A stretch of DNA of 64,000 nucleotides from Tubiluchus corallicola. Lineage: Eukaryota > Priapulida > Priapulimorpha > Priapulimorphida > Tubiluchidae. How positions within the stretch are numbered: the first letter of the stretch is position 1; each line of letters starts with the position of its first letter. Of this stretch, positions 14,901 to 48,736 are shown in pieces. Position numbers and translations under genes: made by a program. The DNA is taken from positions 32,501 to 96,500 of the forward strand of contig JAQGDQ010000430.1 in the NCBI GenBank assembly GCA_030141605.1. Direction: 5' to 3'. Under the pieces are notes generated by a model. That model worked only from the letters and a program-made list of their open reading frames with translations. It had not been told where the DNA came from and did not search any database.

Positions 14901-16689
14901 AGCGAAAACGGGAAAGTGGGGTTTCCTGAAGTGGAAGTTTATTTTGTCGAAACTGTCAGCGAAAATTTTTTGGCCACGAATTTCAGTGCAGTGATTTTTT
15001 AGTAGAATTCAGCAAACAGCCAAGCCCTTTAAAACGAAGATGTGCATTTATACCTGCAATTGCATTTTGATTGATAGTTTATTTCTACAAAGCTGTATTA
15101 AACAAGTGATAATGAGAACAGTTGTAGCTGTATTAAACAAGTGATAATGAGAACAGTTGTATTTATCTGTATGTTTTTGGAAGTACAGCATATCATTTTA
15201 ACAACTAATAAATTAACCTTCATGCTAATCTATACTAACATGTACTATACATGACATTGACAGTGACTAGTCGTACTGACTTCACTTATTCTAACGTACT
15301 GTATTTCTGGAAGCATAGTGATAAAAACAACGACATATAGTGATAAAAACAACGACATAGGTTTATTGTAGACACTATTCAGCAATATAAGAAAACTAGA
15401 GCTTGGAAAAGTATAAATTCGTTTACCTGGAAGTGCAAGTGTTGTAAAGTTGTTAAATTGGTTTTTTCAAGTTGTGTAATTCATTGCAAAAAATAGCTGC
15501 GAATTCATTATTGCTCATTCAATTCATTGAATGAATTTCTCGGTGTTTTTCGGCTGGATAATCTTTACAACCCGAAGTAATTCCTATGCACATAGCTAGT
15601 GATTTCTGTCCGTAACAGTTTTACAAAATCAACTTCCATTTCAAGAACTCGACTCTCTTGTCTACACATTTGAGATAGAAGGTTCATAGTGAAATTATGA
15701 GATTGTGGATTTGCTGAAAATTGATCATAATTAGGATTAGGCCTACTGATGACTGAAATCAAAATGAGCGATTGTCGTCTCGACCAAATATGTACTAATG
15801 GTCCAATTTTTTTTTGAATTTCAAAAGCTGAAGAACAAACTCAACATCAAAATCAATGTCAAAATCAACAAACAGCCTACAAATATTTGCGAGAAGTGTA
15901 AAATTGATAGTTGGACAGTTGATTGATAGTATAACAGTGAATCCGAGTCCTCGGTATAAAATAAAATTAAATTCACCTGAAAAATTATCGTATGTCAGGG
16001 TCACAAACATTTCAGATCAAGTCTGCAGTTTTTTCTGTTTAATTGCATACAATTACTTGCCAAATTCTAAGCAAGGACCTAGAAGGCTGCCATCTTGGTG
16101 GTTCATCTGAGAAAGTTGTTTTCTTCTCCTGGCTCACTTCATTGATTTTCTATTATACTTTAAAGCACCAGGTTACTAGAAGGCTTAATTAGTCTTGTAT
16201 CAGAGGGAGTTATGGGAATGTAACAGTTAGTAGCTGGCCTGATTCGTAAAGTATATGAAACACCGTTTGTTCACTGAACTAACAGGTAATTGTGACTGGG
16301 TTGACTGGGTATACTTGGAGCTAAATGTAACTTGGTCCCCAGGAAAGAGCTTTAACTGTTTTTATATCGTTTTTACAATTTTTGCATAACCCGGAAAACT
16401 TTTAAAACTACTTAAGATTGAACTGACAAATTGTTTCTGCATTATTTTGTCTGAAGAGAAGTCGCGCGTGTTTCCACATATCAGTCATTAACTGTTCAAT
16501 CAACTAAAATTTATGAATTAGTTTTTCTTATTGATATGTCCTGTGGATACGAAGCTTGTTGAAGAACTTAATCTTCCTGGATCTTTGCTGAACTTATGTA
16601 TGGTGTTCCATAAGGTTTTGTGCAAATTGCTCTCCATTATTGAATACACTTTGACCTTACCTTTAGATGCTGATACTTCTGTCTTCATT
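11980..16689. other. Gene-free stretch with one weak exon candidate
   Basis: No complete gene is visible. A 36-bp unit is tandemly doubled near 15088-15160, and a 23-bp unit near 15312-15358. The only segment with exon-like features is at 13655-13783 (minus), listed separately. Confidence 0.4.
13655..13783 (-). CDS. Weak candidate terminal exon, unknown protein
   Basis: On the minus strand an acceptor-like TTGCCAG is followed by an open frame of 42 residues containing IPKGVKVGVTVMDLAERELS and ending in TAG. A stop lies in frame upstream, so it would have to be spliced. I do not recognise the family and see no partner exons. A second frame over the same bases is also open, which weakens the case. 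It may be a fragment or chance. Confidence 0.15.
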   Translation of the reverse strand, partial: KNKVVDLLPEVQNLTNIPKGVKVGVTVMDLAERELSKHLRSG

Positions 16690-16993
16690 CTGCTGGAACG
16701 TGACTCCAGTGCAGAACTTTCTGTCTGGTGCTCGTACACCTTCAACAGGGGGTTAATCTACATTGTCTCATTTTTGACTGCCCTCCCTTTATTGGTCGCC
16801 CCTTTTCGTGGCTTCTGGTCTAACTTCTTGAGTAGCAGAGTAACCTCATTGACAGGCTTCACGTTGTTTGTACGTCTCAATCGTAAACTGATGCCCGTGT
16901 AGAAAGCTCAGATTTGAGCACTCAAGGCCGAGTTGAGATATTGGGTACTAGCAATGTTGAATGTTGACCGGGACCAAGCTGTTATTAATGATT
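16690..16993 (-). repeat. Dispersed repeat copy B, partner of 8871-9180
   Basis: This inverted partner of copy A carries on its minus strand the frame LRLRRTNNVKPVNEVTLLLK. The frame is longer and less damaged than in copy A, and a stop interrupts it near 16757. A further open frame of 75 residues, rich in Ser and Lys, follows at 16518-16745 on the same strand. A relic of a transposon-borne or retroposed protein gene is the best guess; the family is unknown. Confidence 0.5.
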
Positions 16994-17849
16994 ACCTTTT
17001 AAAATGAACACTGAACTAGCAAAAATATGAAGTACAAAATTAAAAAAGTGTTTTGTTTCATCCAACACGTGCCCAATGTGTAAGTGGTGTGGGATTAGTC
17101 CATAGTTAATTAAATTGATAATTTAGTAATTAAAACAAAAATTCGAGAATGAAAATACATTTATACCTGACATACATTCTCCTGTTCGATTCTCCTCTCG
17201 CTCACTGTCATCAGTGGTTTTCACTCCAATCTTAATCGCTCCTGAAAACATCATTATCGCTGTTGAAAAACTCTTTCAACTCCTCTTTCCTTTAGATGCA
17301 TCAACTTGCCAGTTAATGAAACTTCCATTAAGTAGTTTAGGCACGCAGCACCACGTTTGCACATTTGTTGATATTATTAATATTTCTGATGTTCTTAATA
17401 TACAAGTCATTTGAATCTTGTCAACATTCGATTAATACACCCATTTTTCATAACTTTCTACTTGAATTGATAATTTTGGTAACCTGGTAATTTTGCATCC
17501 CTTTTTCATTGCAAAAATGCATATTAATATGCCATTAAGTATATATTTGTGATAGACTTAATGTAGTATTTTTTCGCTGTACATATTTCATAGTGTCAAT
17601 TTGTTGGTATTTCTTGATATATAATTAATACACACGTTCTATTGTAAATATTCTTTAAAATTATTGATATTTTTCTTCAATATGCCATTGAGTAAATATT
17701 TTTGATAAACTTAATGTGATTTTTTTCGCTGTACATATTCCATCGTGTTAATTTGTCGGTATTTCTTGATATGTAATTATTACAATTTTAGAATTATTGA
17801 TATTTTTGGTTTGTGGTATTTCGTTTTTCACTGTATGTACATATCCATT

Positions 17850-18723
17850 TTTCATTGTAAATATGCTTTTTTGGTAATTTGTGGTTTCGTTTCATTGTAA
17901 ATAAGCTTTTTTGGTAATTTGTGGTTTCGTTTCATTGTAAATAAGCTTTTTGGTAATTTGTGGTTTCGTTTCATTGTAAATATGCTTTTTTGGTAATTTG
18001 TGGTTTCGTTTCATTGTAAATAAGCTTTTTGGTAATTTGTGGTTTCGTTTCATTGTAAATATGCTTTTTGGTAATTTGTGGTTTCGTTTCATTGTAAATA
18101 TGCTTTTTGGTAATTTGTGGTTTCGTTTCATTGTAAATATGCTTTTTGGTAATTTGTGGTTTCGTTTCATTGTAAATAAGCTTTTTGGTAATTTGTGGTT
18201 TCGTTTCATTGTAAATAAGCTTTTTGGTAATTTGTGGTTTCGTTTCATTGTAAATATGCTTTTTTGATAATTTGTGGTTTCGTTTCATTGTAAATATGCT
18301 TTTTTGGTAATTTGTGGTTTCGTTTCATTGTAAATATGCTTTTTTGATAATTTGTGGTTTCGTTTCATTGTAAATATGCTTTTTTGATAATTTGTGGTTT
18401 CGTTTCATTGTAAATATGCTTTTTTGATAATTTGTGGTTTCGTTTCATTGTAAATATGCTTTTTTGGTAATTTGTGGTTTCGTTTCATTGTAAATATGCT
18501 TTTTTGGTAATTTGTGGTTTCGTTTCATTGTAAATATGCTTTTTTGATAATTTGTGGTTTCGTTTCATTGTAAATATGCTTTTTTGGCAATTTGTGGTTT
18601 CGTTTCATTGTAAATATGCTTTTTTGATAATTTGTGGTTTCGTTTCATTGTAAATATGCTTTTTTGATAATTTGTGGTTTCGTTTCATTGTAAATATGCT
18701 TTTTTGGTAATTTGTGGCTTCGT
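17850..18723. repeat. 39/40-bp minisatellite, about 22 units
   Basis: The unit contains TTTGTGGTTTCGTTTCATTG. Units with five T's are 39 bp and units with six T's are 40 bp. The 39-bp block (about 17940-18250) keeps 13-residue peptide repeats open on both strands, which is a consequence of period and composition. I do not read it as a gene. Confidence 0.97.
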
Positions 18724-19632
18724 AACATTTATTTTATTTTTATTTATTACCTTTTTTCGTAAATCTGTAAAAAATTTGTATTTAAAAAAATTAAATTATT
18801 GCCATTATTCTGTGTAAATGGTGCAATAATTTATAGCATAGGTAATAAAACAAACAAATGGGTACTGAGTAACGTAGACATTTCTGCATAAATGCATTAT
18901 TACAGGTGTAATCGAATTACCTTGTGTTGTAGTAATTATCAAGCAGTTTCAGTAAAGAAATGATAATTAGCAATGCTTTGAGAACGTCTTACACGGTGAT
19001 CAAGAGCGTTTTTCATATGTGAATATTGCAGTATTTGCTGTATTTATAGAGTTCGTTTTAGGGACAGCAGCGCCACTTTATACAATAAGCCTATATAGTT
19101 GCATTTTGGCCTTGGCGGTACTTCAAAACTTCTATAAAATTCATCAATAATTATAGCGTTTTGTTCAAGAATTCAAGAAAATGGAATTTTGTCTACTTAA
19201 TTGTTATGGATGTCCTAAAAGCACCCCTACAAGCATTACAAAGTTAAATTAGTTTCTCATTAATTTTATCATTTTAAGATATGATTTTATTAATAAGTTA
19301 GGACAGGATGTGATCGGCAGCCAGGCTTCTTGGCAATATTTTTTTGAAAATATAGATTTACTTTATTCAGCACAATGCCATGTTCGGTTTGCAGAAATTT
19401 AATGCTAATTAATTGTACCATCACATAAGATAATTAAGTTACAAGTTTTTTTTTAAGAAAATATCAGTTGGCGCACTATTGGCATCATTTTAATGATATT
19501 TTATGCTTCTGTGTGCCTATTGCTTAAAGGCAGTAGGTTTGACCTTGAACCACTTTTCCAGTGTCACTGACTGCACCACCTAATTCATTTCTACATTCGA
19601 CATCATTGATTTATTTATTATCTTTAAGCCAA
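18724..19632. other. Gene-free stretch
   Basis: AT-rich sequence in which I see no gene, RNA or clear repeat. Confidence 0.4.
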
Positions 19633-20218
19633 TGATACACGGCCGCCAAAATACACAAACCGGCCGACGTCGGCCGTGATAAAATGATCACCCAAATTAG
19701 ATTATACTAACTTCATATCAAAGATGTTACATGGAATTTAGTAGTGCGCCGATCGGCCAGGCGTTTCATCCAATCGGGGATCAGTATTCCAGCATTGGTT
19801 TTTGCTTTTTCCGCGACTTGTATTGAGACACGGTATGCATAATTAAAACGCCGTACTAGATCACTAGAGGAACACAATCAGGTTAGTCAGAGTACGGAGT
19901 GGTAAGTGAATATGTCAGCCTTAAAACAGCAAAAGTCCACTTTCAAGGTCACAATGGCAAAAGTCGTGCTTGAGAGCACATTGCTAAAATAATGTCCGGT
20001 TTTTAATTTAATTACATTATCCATATAGGTCTTACTTCAAGTTTAAAAGCTTCACAAGTACTAAAACGAAATGGCGGCGAAATTTTTGATTGTACGGCCG
20101 TCATTGCTGCCCTCTCTCTTTTATGCAGACGTATGAGTATCGGATCTTTCGTCATTCCCCGAACGGCGACTACCGGATAGCGTTTGATGCACGTCTATTT
20201 TAGGGCGGCCGTGTATCA
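19633..20218. mobile_element. Non-autonomous DNA transposon with 15-bp perfect TIRs
   Basis: The ends are TGATACACGGCCGCC and its exact reverse complement (19633-19647 and 20204-20218). The interior is more GC-rich than the surroundings and has no transposase frame. I could not find a convincing target-site duplication, so the superfamily is open. A diverged copy lies at 625-1240 in opposite orientation. Confidence 0.75.
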
Positions 20219-20550
20219 CTTTACTTTTTACTCACATAGCTTTAATACCTGTAACTACGTCTATAATTATAATTATAGTGTTATATACCCCATAAAGAAC
20301 ACCCATTATAGGCCAGTTTTTATAATGTTAATTATCATGATAAAGATTACAATTAATTAAGTTAAGATACCAAACTCAAAAGACAGCAAATTTGAAAAGT
20401 TGGAACTTGACCTGTCCAGAGTTAATCCCTAATAGCTAGTCACCAATTTCAACATTTACAAAAATGTTAGATAGCTCATACTATATTATACTGTAAATGC
20501 AGAAAGGAATGGACTTTTTCTGATCTGCAATAATCACCGAGAAAACCATG

Positions 20551-20612
20551 TGGCCTAGTAATTATGACTTCAGTTTTCTAAGCTAAAGATCTCTGGTCAA
20601 AATCCAGGCTGT
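20551..20612 (+). mobile_element. tRNA-derived SINE head
   Basis: An A-box-like TGGCCTAGTAA at 20551 and a B-box-like GGTCAAAATCC at 20595 are spaced as in a tRNA. Stem pairing is poor, so this is a SINE relic and not a tRNA gene. Confidence 0.4.
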
Positions 20613-20619
20613 GTTCATT

Positions 20620-22355
20620 TTTTTCACATTTCCTGCCTTTCGAGTTTGGTACCAAATTTTTATTTAGTTGTAGGATTGTTGCCTCACCAATTGTAGGTGG
20701 TCGATTGGTCAAGGACTTTCCCACATAAGTTGATTTATAAGCAAATAAGGGGGAGAGTACAAGAAGAGAGGACTGGACTTTCTCGAATGAAAGAAAAACC
20801 CAATTTATCGCTGATCAACTACTTCCATTGTTGTATCCCAATTTTACTTTTAAACAGTTATCAATAGAAAGTAAAAGCGGGTCACACAAACAATTGTGTT
20901 TCATAATTGCCCGGGTGTAGACAGTGGGTCACTCTCATTTAAAAATTTCTCCCTAATTGCCAAACGTGTGAACACACAGATCAGACCTGTGTGTTGGCCG
21001 GGGCATCGCAAACATGACTTCTGCGCAGTGAACAAACAGTTTTGCACCTCTTTACGAAGAGAGTCACATATCTTGCTGATAACCATCCGCGCTGCAAGCA
21101 GAACTAAACAACCTGAGACAGTTTATGGAACGAATCTATATGTGACGCTAGCGAGAACGTATTCAACTATAATCACTTGAAAGAAATATCCATTTCGGTA
21201 TGTATTACGTAACAAATATTTTGCTAAAAATCATCATTATTTACATGTAATGCAGATCCTTCACACTATATACGTGTTACCGTGTGTATTTATGTCAGTG
21301 TAGGAACAGTACAAAGTCCCTGGCACATACTACACGAGCATCGTTATAGTACACATACAGCAGTCGTTGTAGCATTATGTTTACAATTATTTGCGAGCCA
21401 CATATATCTAAATAAGAATTATTGAGGAATGCGTTCTGGCACGTTGCCAATCAATTGTGTACACGGCTACACGCCATACGCCAAAGCTACAAATTTTCAA
21501 AAATAAGATGAACTTGAGAGCGAAATTCCAGTCACAAGCGGCGGCGACAGCAGCAGCAGCTCTAGTAGCTGTAGAGTAGTATAAATGAAACTGCTTAACG
21601 TGATACTTGTGACTATCATTAGCGAATACATTCAAAACTATAATTTTTAATGTATACAGCGTTCTATTAAACACCTATTCCCGTAAGTTCTATCAGATTA
21701 TGAAGAATATAAGGCGAATTATAAAAGTTAATTTCTCGCTCTAAGTCAAACTGCAAGCATCTTCAATTCACAATACAGCAATTAACATACAGAACCGTTT
21801 CATAATCAGTATAAAGAGGACATCCTGTTAAAAATGTTCTTCAGTTTCTGCAATATTCAAATTACAAAGTAATACAATGTGACACCTAAACTGTGTCAAC
21901 AATAACTGATCTCTTATCATGGGTAGGTTCACATAATCCTCTGTGCTGATATTCTAAATTTAAAACAGTAGTATTAGTCGCACACGGGAAAAAATCTGTC
22001 TACAACAAATTGTCTCACGCAACTTTTATGTGAGGCATACAAACTGTGTCACGGATAACTTCATTAAACAATTATCAGACGACACGTGACCAAAACGATT
22101 GTTTTTTATTGGTCTGATTTGGTTTTATCTGAGACAGATTTTTGTTCGAGCCCGCACACGAGAGCAAGGTGAGTTTATCTGAGGCAGAAAATTAAGCAGA
22201 TCTGATGGAAATCTGTATGCGACAAAATTGGTAAAACAGTGTTTATCGAGCCCGCAGACGAGTAAAGATCTGTGTGGGGCAAGTCGTGCAGACGCGTTTA
22301 GCATAGTGTGCGCTCTGTAGAACTTAATTAAAAAGAACGAATGGCTCTCTTCACT
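20620..22355. other. Gene-free stretch
   Basis: No supportable gene. Near 21975-22310, blocks such as AAAAATCTGTCT recur in both orientations next to CGAGCCCGC motifs. This hints at a worn foldback element, but the ends could not be fixed. Confidence 0.35.
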
Positions 22356-22357
22356 TG

Positions 22358-22449
<92 letters not shown>
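22356..22449. repeat. (ATT)n microsatellite
   Basis: About 94 bp of uninterrupted ATT repeats. Confidence 0.97.
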
Positions 22450-22545
22450 GAGTTTATTTCGCATAAAAATATACAGCTTACAAAGGTAAAGATGTTAGTA
22501 AAACAGGTAATGCGATGTTAGTAAAGTAACATATATACAGACATT
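22450..22545 (+). mobile_element. Interspersed element next to an ATT tract
   Basis: The segment starting GAGTTTATTTCGCATAAAAA matches the reverse complement of 34683-34768. In both places it abuts an ATT/TAA microsatellite. This is the pattern of a retroposed element whose tail seeded the microsatellite. Confidence 0.55.
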
Positions 22546-23034
22546 CAACTTTATAATAACCACTCATTATAGTACCCTTGTAATTATATTACAGTATACA
22601 GTGTTGTAAGAAGCTGTAATAGGTATCTTAAAGTATAATCTTTAAATGAGTTCTTAATCTTTAATTTTACATTTTCGTTTAAATCTACAGTACAACCATA
22701 TTTAAATCTTAAATTTACTTGACTGTTATTTACATAGTAGCTTTGGAATTCTCAATGTGCGCGACTTTGCAACTTTTCTCACAAAGTTTAATTTTCGACT
22801 ATCTATTAAATAATTCGCAGGCATTGTGCCACAAAAATACATTAACAATTTGACGCTTTCATTTTGTCTAAAACCGAATGTTTTTCTATAAGCAGTGTTC
22901 CAATTTACGGCATTAATATTTCATTGTGATTGTAATGGAGTTGTAAAGATGTGGTAATGGTTGGCATATAATTACTAGATCAACTTGAAAAGCCAATGAA
23001 ACACACCATTGTAATTTTACCATTTTTGCACTTA

Positions 23035-23517
23035 CCGTATTTTCCCGTGTATAAGAGACCCTTTTTTGCTCAGAATTTTCACTTTAAAAATAGGGGGTCT
23101 CTTATACATGGGAGTAAGTCTTTTCAATAAGATGCATAAATTGTGACACTAATGATTTTAAAGAAATAAGTGCTCTACAACTGTTTTATTTCGAATAATT
23201 ATAGTTTCCTTTCAATAAATCTTCTCCATGGCTAGAGGTCATTATTAAATCTTTCAAGAAGTGTGGCATCTCCAATGCCATGGATGGCACAGAGGACAAT
23301 GCCATTTTTGAGCAAAGTGACTCCTCTGATGATGAACTGGCTGGAATTGCTGAAGGTCTGACTGCAGTTGATATTTTTGATGAGAGTGATGAGGAATTTA
23401 ATGATTTCTATGATGAATAAAGTTATTCATTACCAAAAAACTTTTTTCCAGAATTTTTGCCTAAAAATTGAAGGGGTCTCTTATACACAAGGGTCTCTTA
23501 TACATGGGAAAATACGG
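23035..23517 (+). mobile_element. pogo/Tigger-like DNA transposon, internally deleted
   Basis: The element has 27-bp terminal inverted repeats with one mismatch (CCGTATTTTCCC[G/A]TGTATAAG, continuing to GAGACCC) and is flanked by TA on both sides, the target site of the Tc1/mariner-pogo superfamily. Inside, about 23223-23420 (+), a frame ending in TAA reads as the C-terminal end of a pogo-type transposase (VIIKSFKKCGISNAMDGTED, then an acidic tail). The catalytic DDE part is absent, so it is non-autonomous. The right end lies 74 bp before the carboxypeptidase start codon. Confidence 0.88.
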
Positions 23518-23591
23518 TATATTGTACTTATTACGATTTTTGCATTCAGGTTTCCAGAAACAACGCCAGCTAATTTCAGCCTCACGTTACA

Positions 23592-33259
<9,668 letters not shown>

Positions 33260-33683
33260 TAATGGTTTGTGTTGATCACAAGACAGTGTACGCTGCCTTT
33301 CATTAAGAGAACTATTTTATAAGAAATTGGCTTTTTATTATGAATTATGATGACACTTCAGATTATCAACTAAACGAATAGCAAATGTTCGCTCTTACTG
33401 CTGTTTTTTCTTACTTTAGCACAGTTAATGTCCACTATGCCACTTCACATTGTAAATGTTACTATGCTTAAGTTACCCCAGATAGGTGTATTACTGCTAG
33501 TACTACATGTGAACGATTGTAGACCTACGTATGTCAGCGATACTGTTGAAAATATAAATGTGTAAAAAGTTGTAAAAAATTAATTATGAGTAATGTGTAA
33601 TTATGTGTATGTGTAATTAAAATCTGGAAAATGTGTTTCGTCTTTGTTTCCTTGTTTGATCTCTATCACTGTTGTTGGTGCAA

Positions 33684-33689
33684 AATAAA
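33684..33689 (+). terminator. Candidate polyadenylation signal AATAAA
   Basis: The first canonical AATAAA I see after the carboxypeptidase stop lies 425 bp downstream. An ATTAAA near 33617 is an alternative. Confidence 0.35.
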
Positions 33690-34499
33690 ATGTGAATGAA
33701 CGGGGGGAGCAGATTAGTTTACCCTTATTAACACATTTTATGGGTAATTAGGGACCCACATGGCAATTTTCACCGGTTTGAAAAGGAGTGAAACAGACCT
33801 ATTATGGCGTCTATTAAGCACAACAAGCTTTGTGTCAAACTATAAAAGACCTACTGTTGTCTTGAAAACGAAAGTGGAATTAAACAATTAGGACTACAAT
33901 AGCAGCAATAATCTGATGTGGGAAGTATGATGATGTCTGTGAAAGTTAATCTGTTTCCTATGCCATGAACTTATTGCAATGCAGTCATTACAAGTATAAG
34001 GAAATTGGTGCTAACTTCAGTGAAACGCAATCATGGTTTTCGTTCAACTGTAGCTCTCCAAGATTGACAGCCATTAAAAAGAAATCCTACGAGCATTTTA
34101 CGTATAAATAATTATAAAAAGGACTTTATATAATTTCGACTTGAGCAAAAGGCCCTCTATGAGCAAAAGTTTATTGGGGTGGCTGCAAACTAGACTCGAC
34201 TAAACTGACAACAATGAATCTGTTCTCTAATTGTAGCTGGTGTACTATATTCAAAGTCATAAACTTATAAGTAAAGTGTGTGGAAATTTGTGAAGATAAC
34301 ACCACAAGAGATAAAGATACTTTCGTTGTGTCACAAGCATCCAGTTTTTTCTCATGGTCTTAGATAAGAAATCAACAACAACATTTGAATTTGTTTTACA
34401 TAATTGTATGCATTGCTTGATGTTTGATATCGTTTGTAATACGTGGATTAATTTTATATTGAAATGTTTGTAATTGATGTCACTTGTATTGGTATTTTA

Positions 34500-34640
34500 T
34501 TTTTGACACTATTACAATCAGCACTTTTTAATTGGTTATACATAAATATTTTACTTGTATATATGATACTTGTGTATGTATAACAATGACAATAAAGAAT
34601 TTTATCTATTGTGTAATAGTATCTATCTATCTATATGTGT
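34500..34640 (+). mobile_element. Possible retroelement 3' end with (TATC)n tail
   Basis: An AATAAAGAATTTTATC stretch leads into CTAT repeats. The form matches the other tail-plus-microsatellite repeats in the window. No coding part is visible. Confidence 0.3.
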
Positions 34641-34682
34641 ATAAAAGTTGGTTGAATTTGAAGTTGAATTTATGTAGACATG

Positions 34683-34768
34683 TTACTTAACTAACATCCC
34701 ATTACCTGTTTTACTAAAATCCTGCTGACTTTGTAAGCTGTATATTTTACGCGAAATAAACTCATAAT
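34683..34768 (-). mobile_element. Interspersed element, partner of 22450-22545
   Basis: The minus strand reads GAGTTTATTTCGCGTAAAAT and onward, matching the other copy base for base over most of its length. It abuts a TAA/CAA microsatellite. Confidence 0.55.
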
Positions 34769-34776
34769 AATAATGA

Positions 34777-34819
<43 letters not shown>

Positions 34820-34876
34820 AACAACAACAACAGCAACAACAACAACAACAACAACAATAATAATAATAATGATAAT
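34769..34876. repeat. TAA/CAA microsatellite
   Basis: TAA repeats with GATAAT and CAA/CAG blocks. The minus-strand poly-Leu, poly-Val and poly-Tyr/Cys frames are artefacts. Confidence 0.95.
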
Positions 34877-35159
34877 ATATACACATAGATAGATAGATAC
34901 TTCTGTAAGATCTGTACTGAGATACTTCCTACATACTTCTGTACTTTTCCTATATAAATAACGCAAGTCAATGTACAAGGAAAAGACTGATCAGGAAGAG
35001 AAGAGACGATCTCACGCATGACGGAATCAACCCACGATTGTTAAAGATTGAAACCAAACTTCTCCGAAAGAAAAGTCGAGACAGAGCTTGGTTTTGAACC
35101 AGGAGCTTTTTACTGAGTCATAAAGGTTAAATTCGAACCTTTCGTAATCGCTGGATCGG

Positions 35160-35226
35160 TGCCTTCTAGTATTGATGGCGTTTGCCTCCTAAACAAAAAT
35201 TCCTGGTTCAAATTCGGCTCTTTCGC
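35160..35226 (+). mobile_element. tRNA-derived SINE head
   Basis: A B-box-like GGTTCAAATTC at 35205 follows an A-box-like region around 35162-35180. The segment is bounded by further repetitive DNA. It is a degenerate tRNA relic. Confidence 0.35.
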
Positions 35227-35330
35227 TGCGACTTGCAAGCAGTTTAACTTTACTTTGTATATATTAATATATTTGTCATATATGATATATATATATATAT
35301 ATATATACATATATATGACTTTATATATAT

Positions 35331-35442
35331 AATCATGACTGAGTAATTTATAATAGCACAAAGGCATATGTCAATCCTTTATAAAGGATTGACATACGCC
35401 TTGTGCTCTCAAACTGCTATTATAAATTACTCAGTCATGATT
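35331..35442. repeat. 112-bp near-perfect palindrome
   Basis: The left arm 35331-35381 and right arm 35382-35442 are reverse complements around CCTTTATAAAGG. There are about two mismatched or missing bases and one extra block of about 10 nt in the right arm. An AT dinucleotide tract borders the left side. It would extrude a long hairpin. Confidence 0.92.
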
Positions 35443-35887
35443 ACCTTGCCAGTACCACGACACTGCAAGACGGTTTAATCAATGTTTATTTTTAACACCG
35501 TCCACATCAAACCAATACTAGATGAATAACCATTTTAGAGCACCTATATTACCAAGTACTAAACAGAGTAAGATAGACACATTTCCAAATACGTAAGTAC
35601 AGCAAGATGATCGTGTCCTGTTATTCACAACAGGAAGGATATGGAGGAGTGTAGTTCATATAAAAAGAATGTGCTAATAACTTACTTGACTGTGCAGAAG
35701 TCTTATGATTTACCTTTGTCTTCGATACTTCTACCTATTTAAGTTCTAACTGGTGTAATAGTTACCAATTTTTAAAATATTTTGACGGAAAAACAAACTC
35801 TAGTGAACTGACTAGAAATTTGTAAGACATTTGTGTCTAAATAGAACCTGCTTTTGTTCTAATAGCGTTGTGGACATTCTGCTCATT

Positions 35888-48736
<12,849 letters not shown>

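Noticed and set aside
17892-18288. 13-residue repeat proteins on both strands
   Set aside because: They are a consequence of a 39-bp minisatellite period; 40-bp units on either side break the frame.
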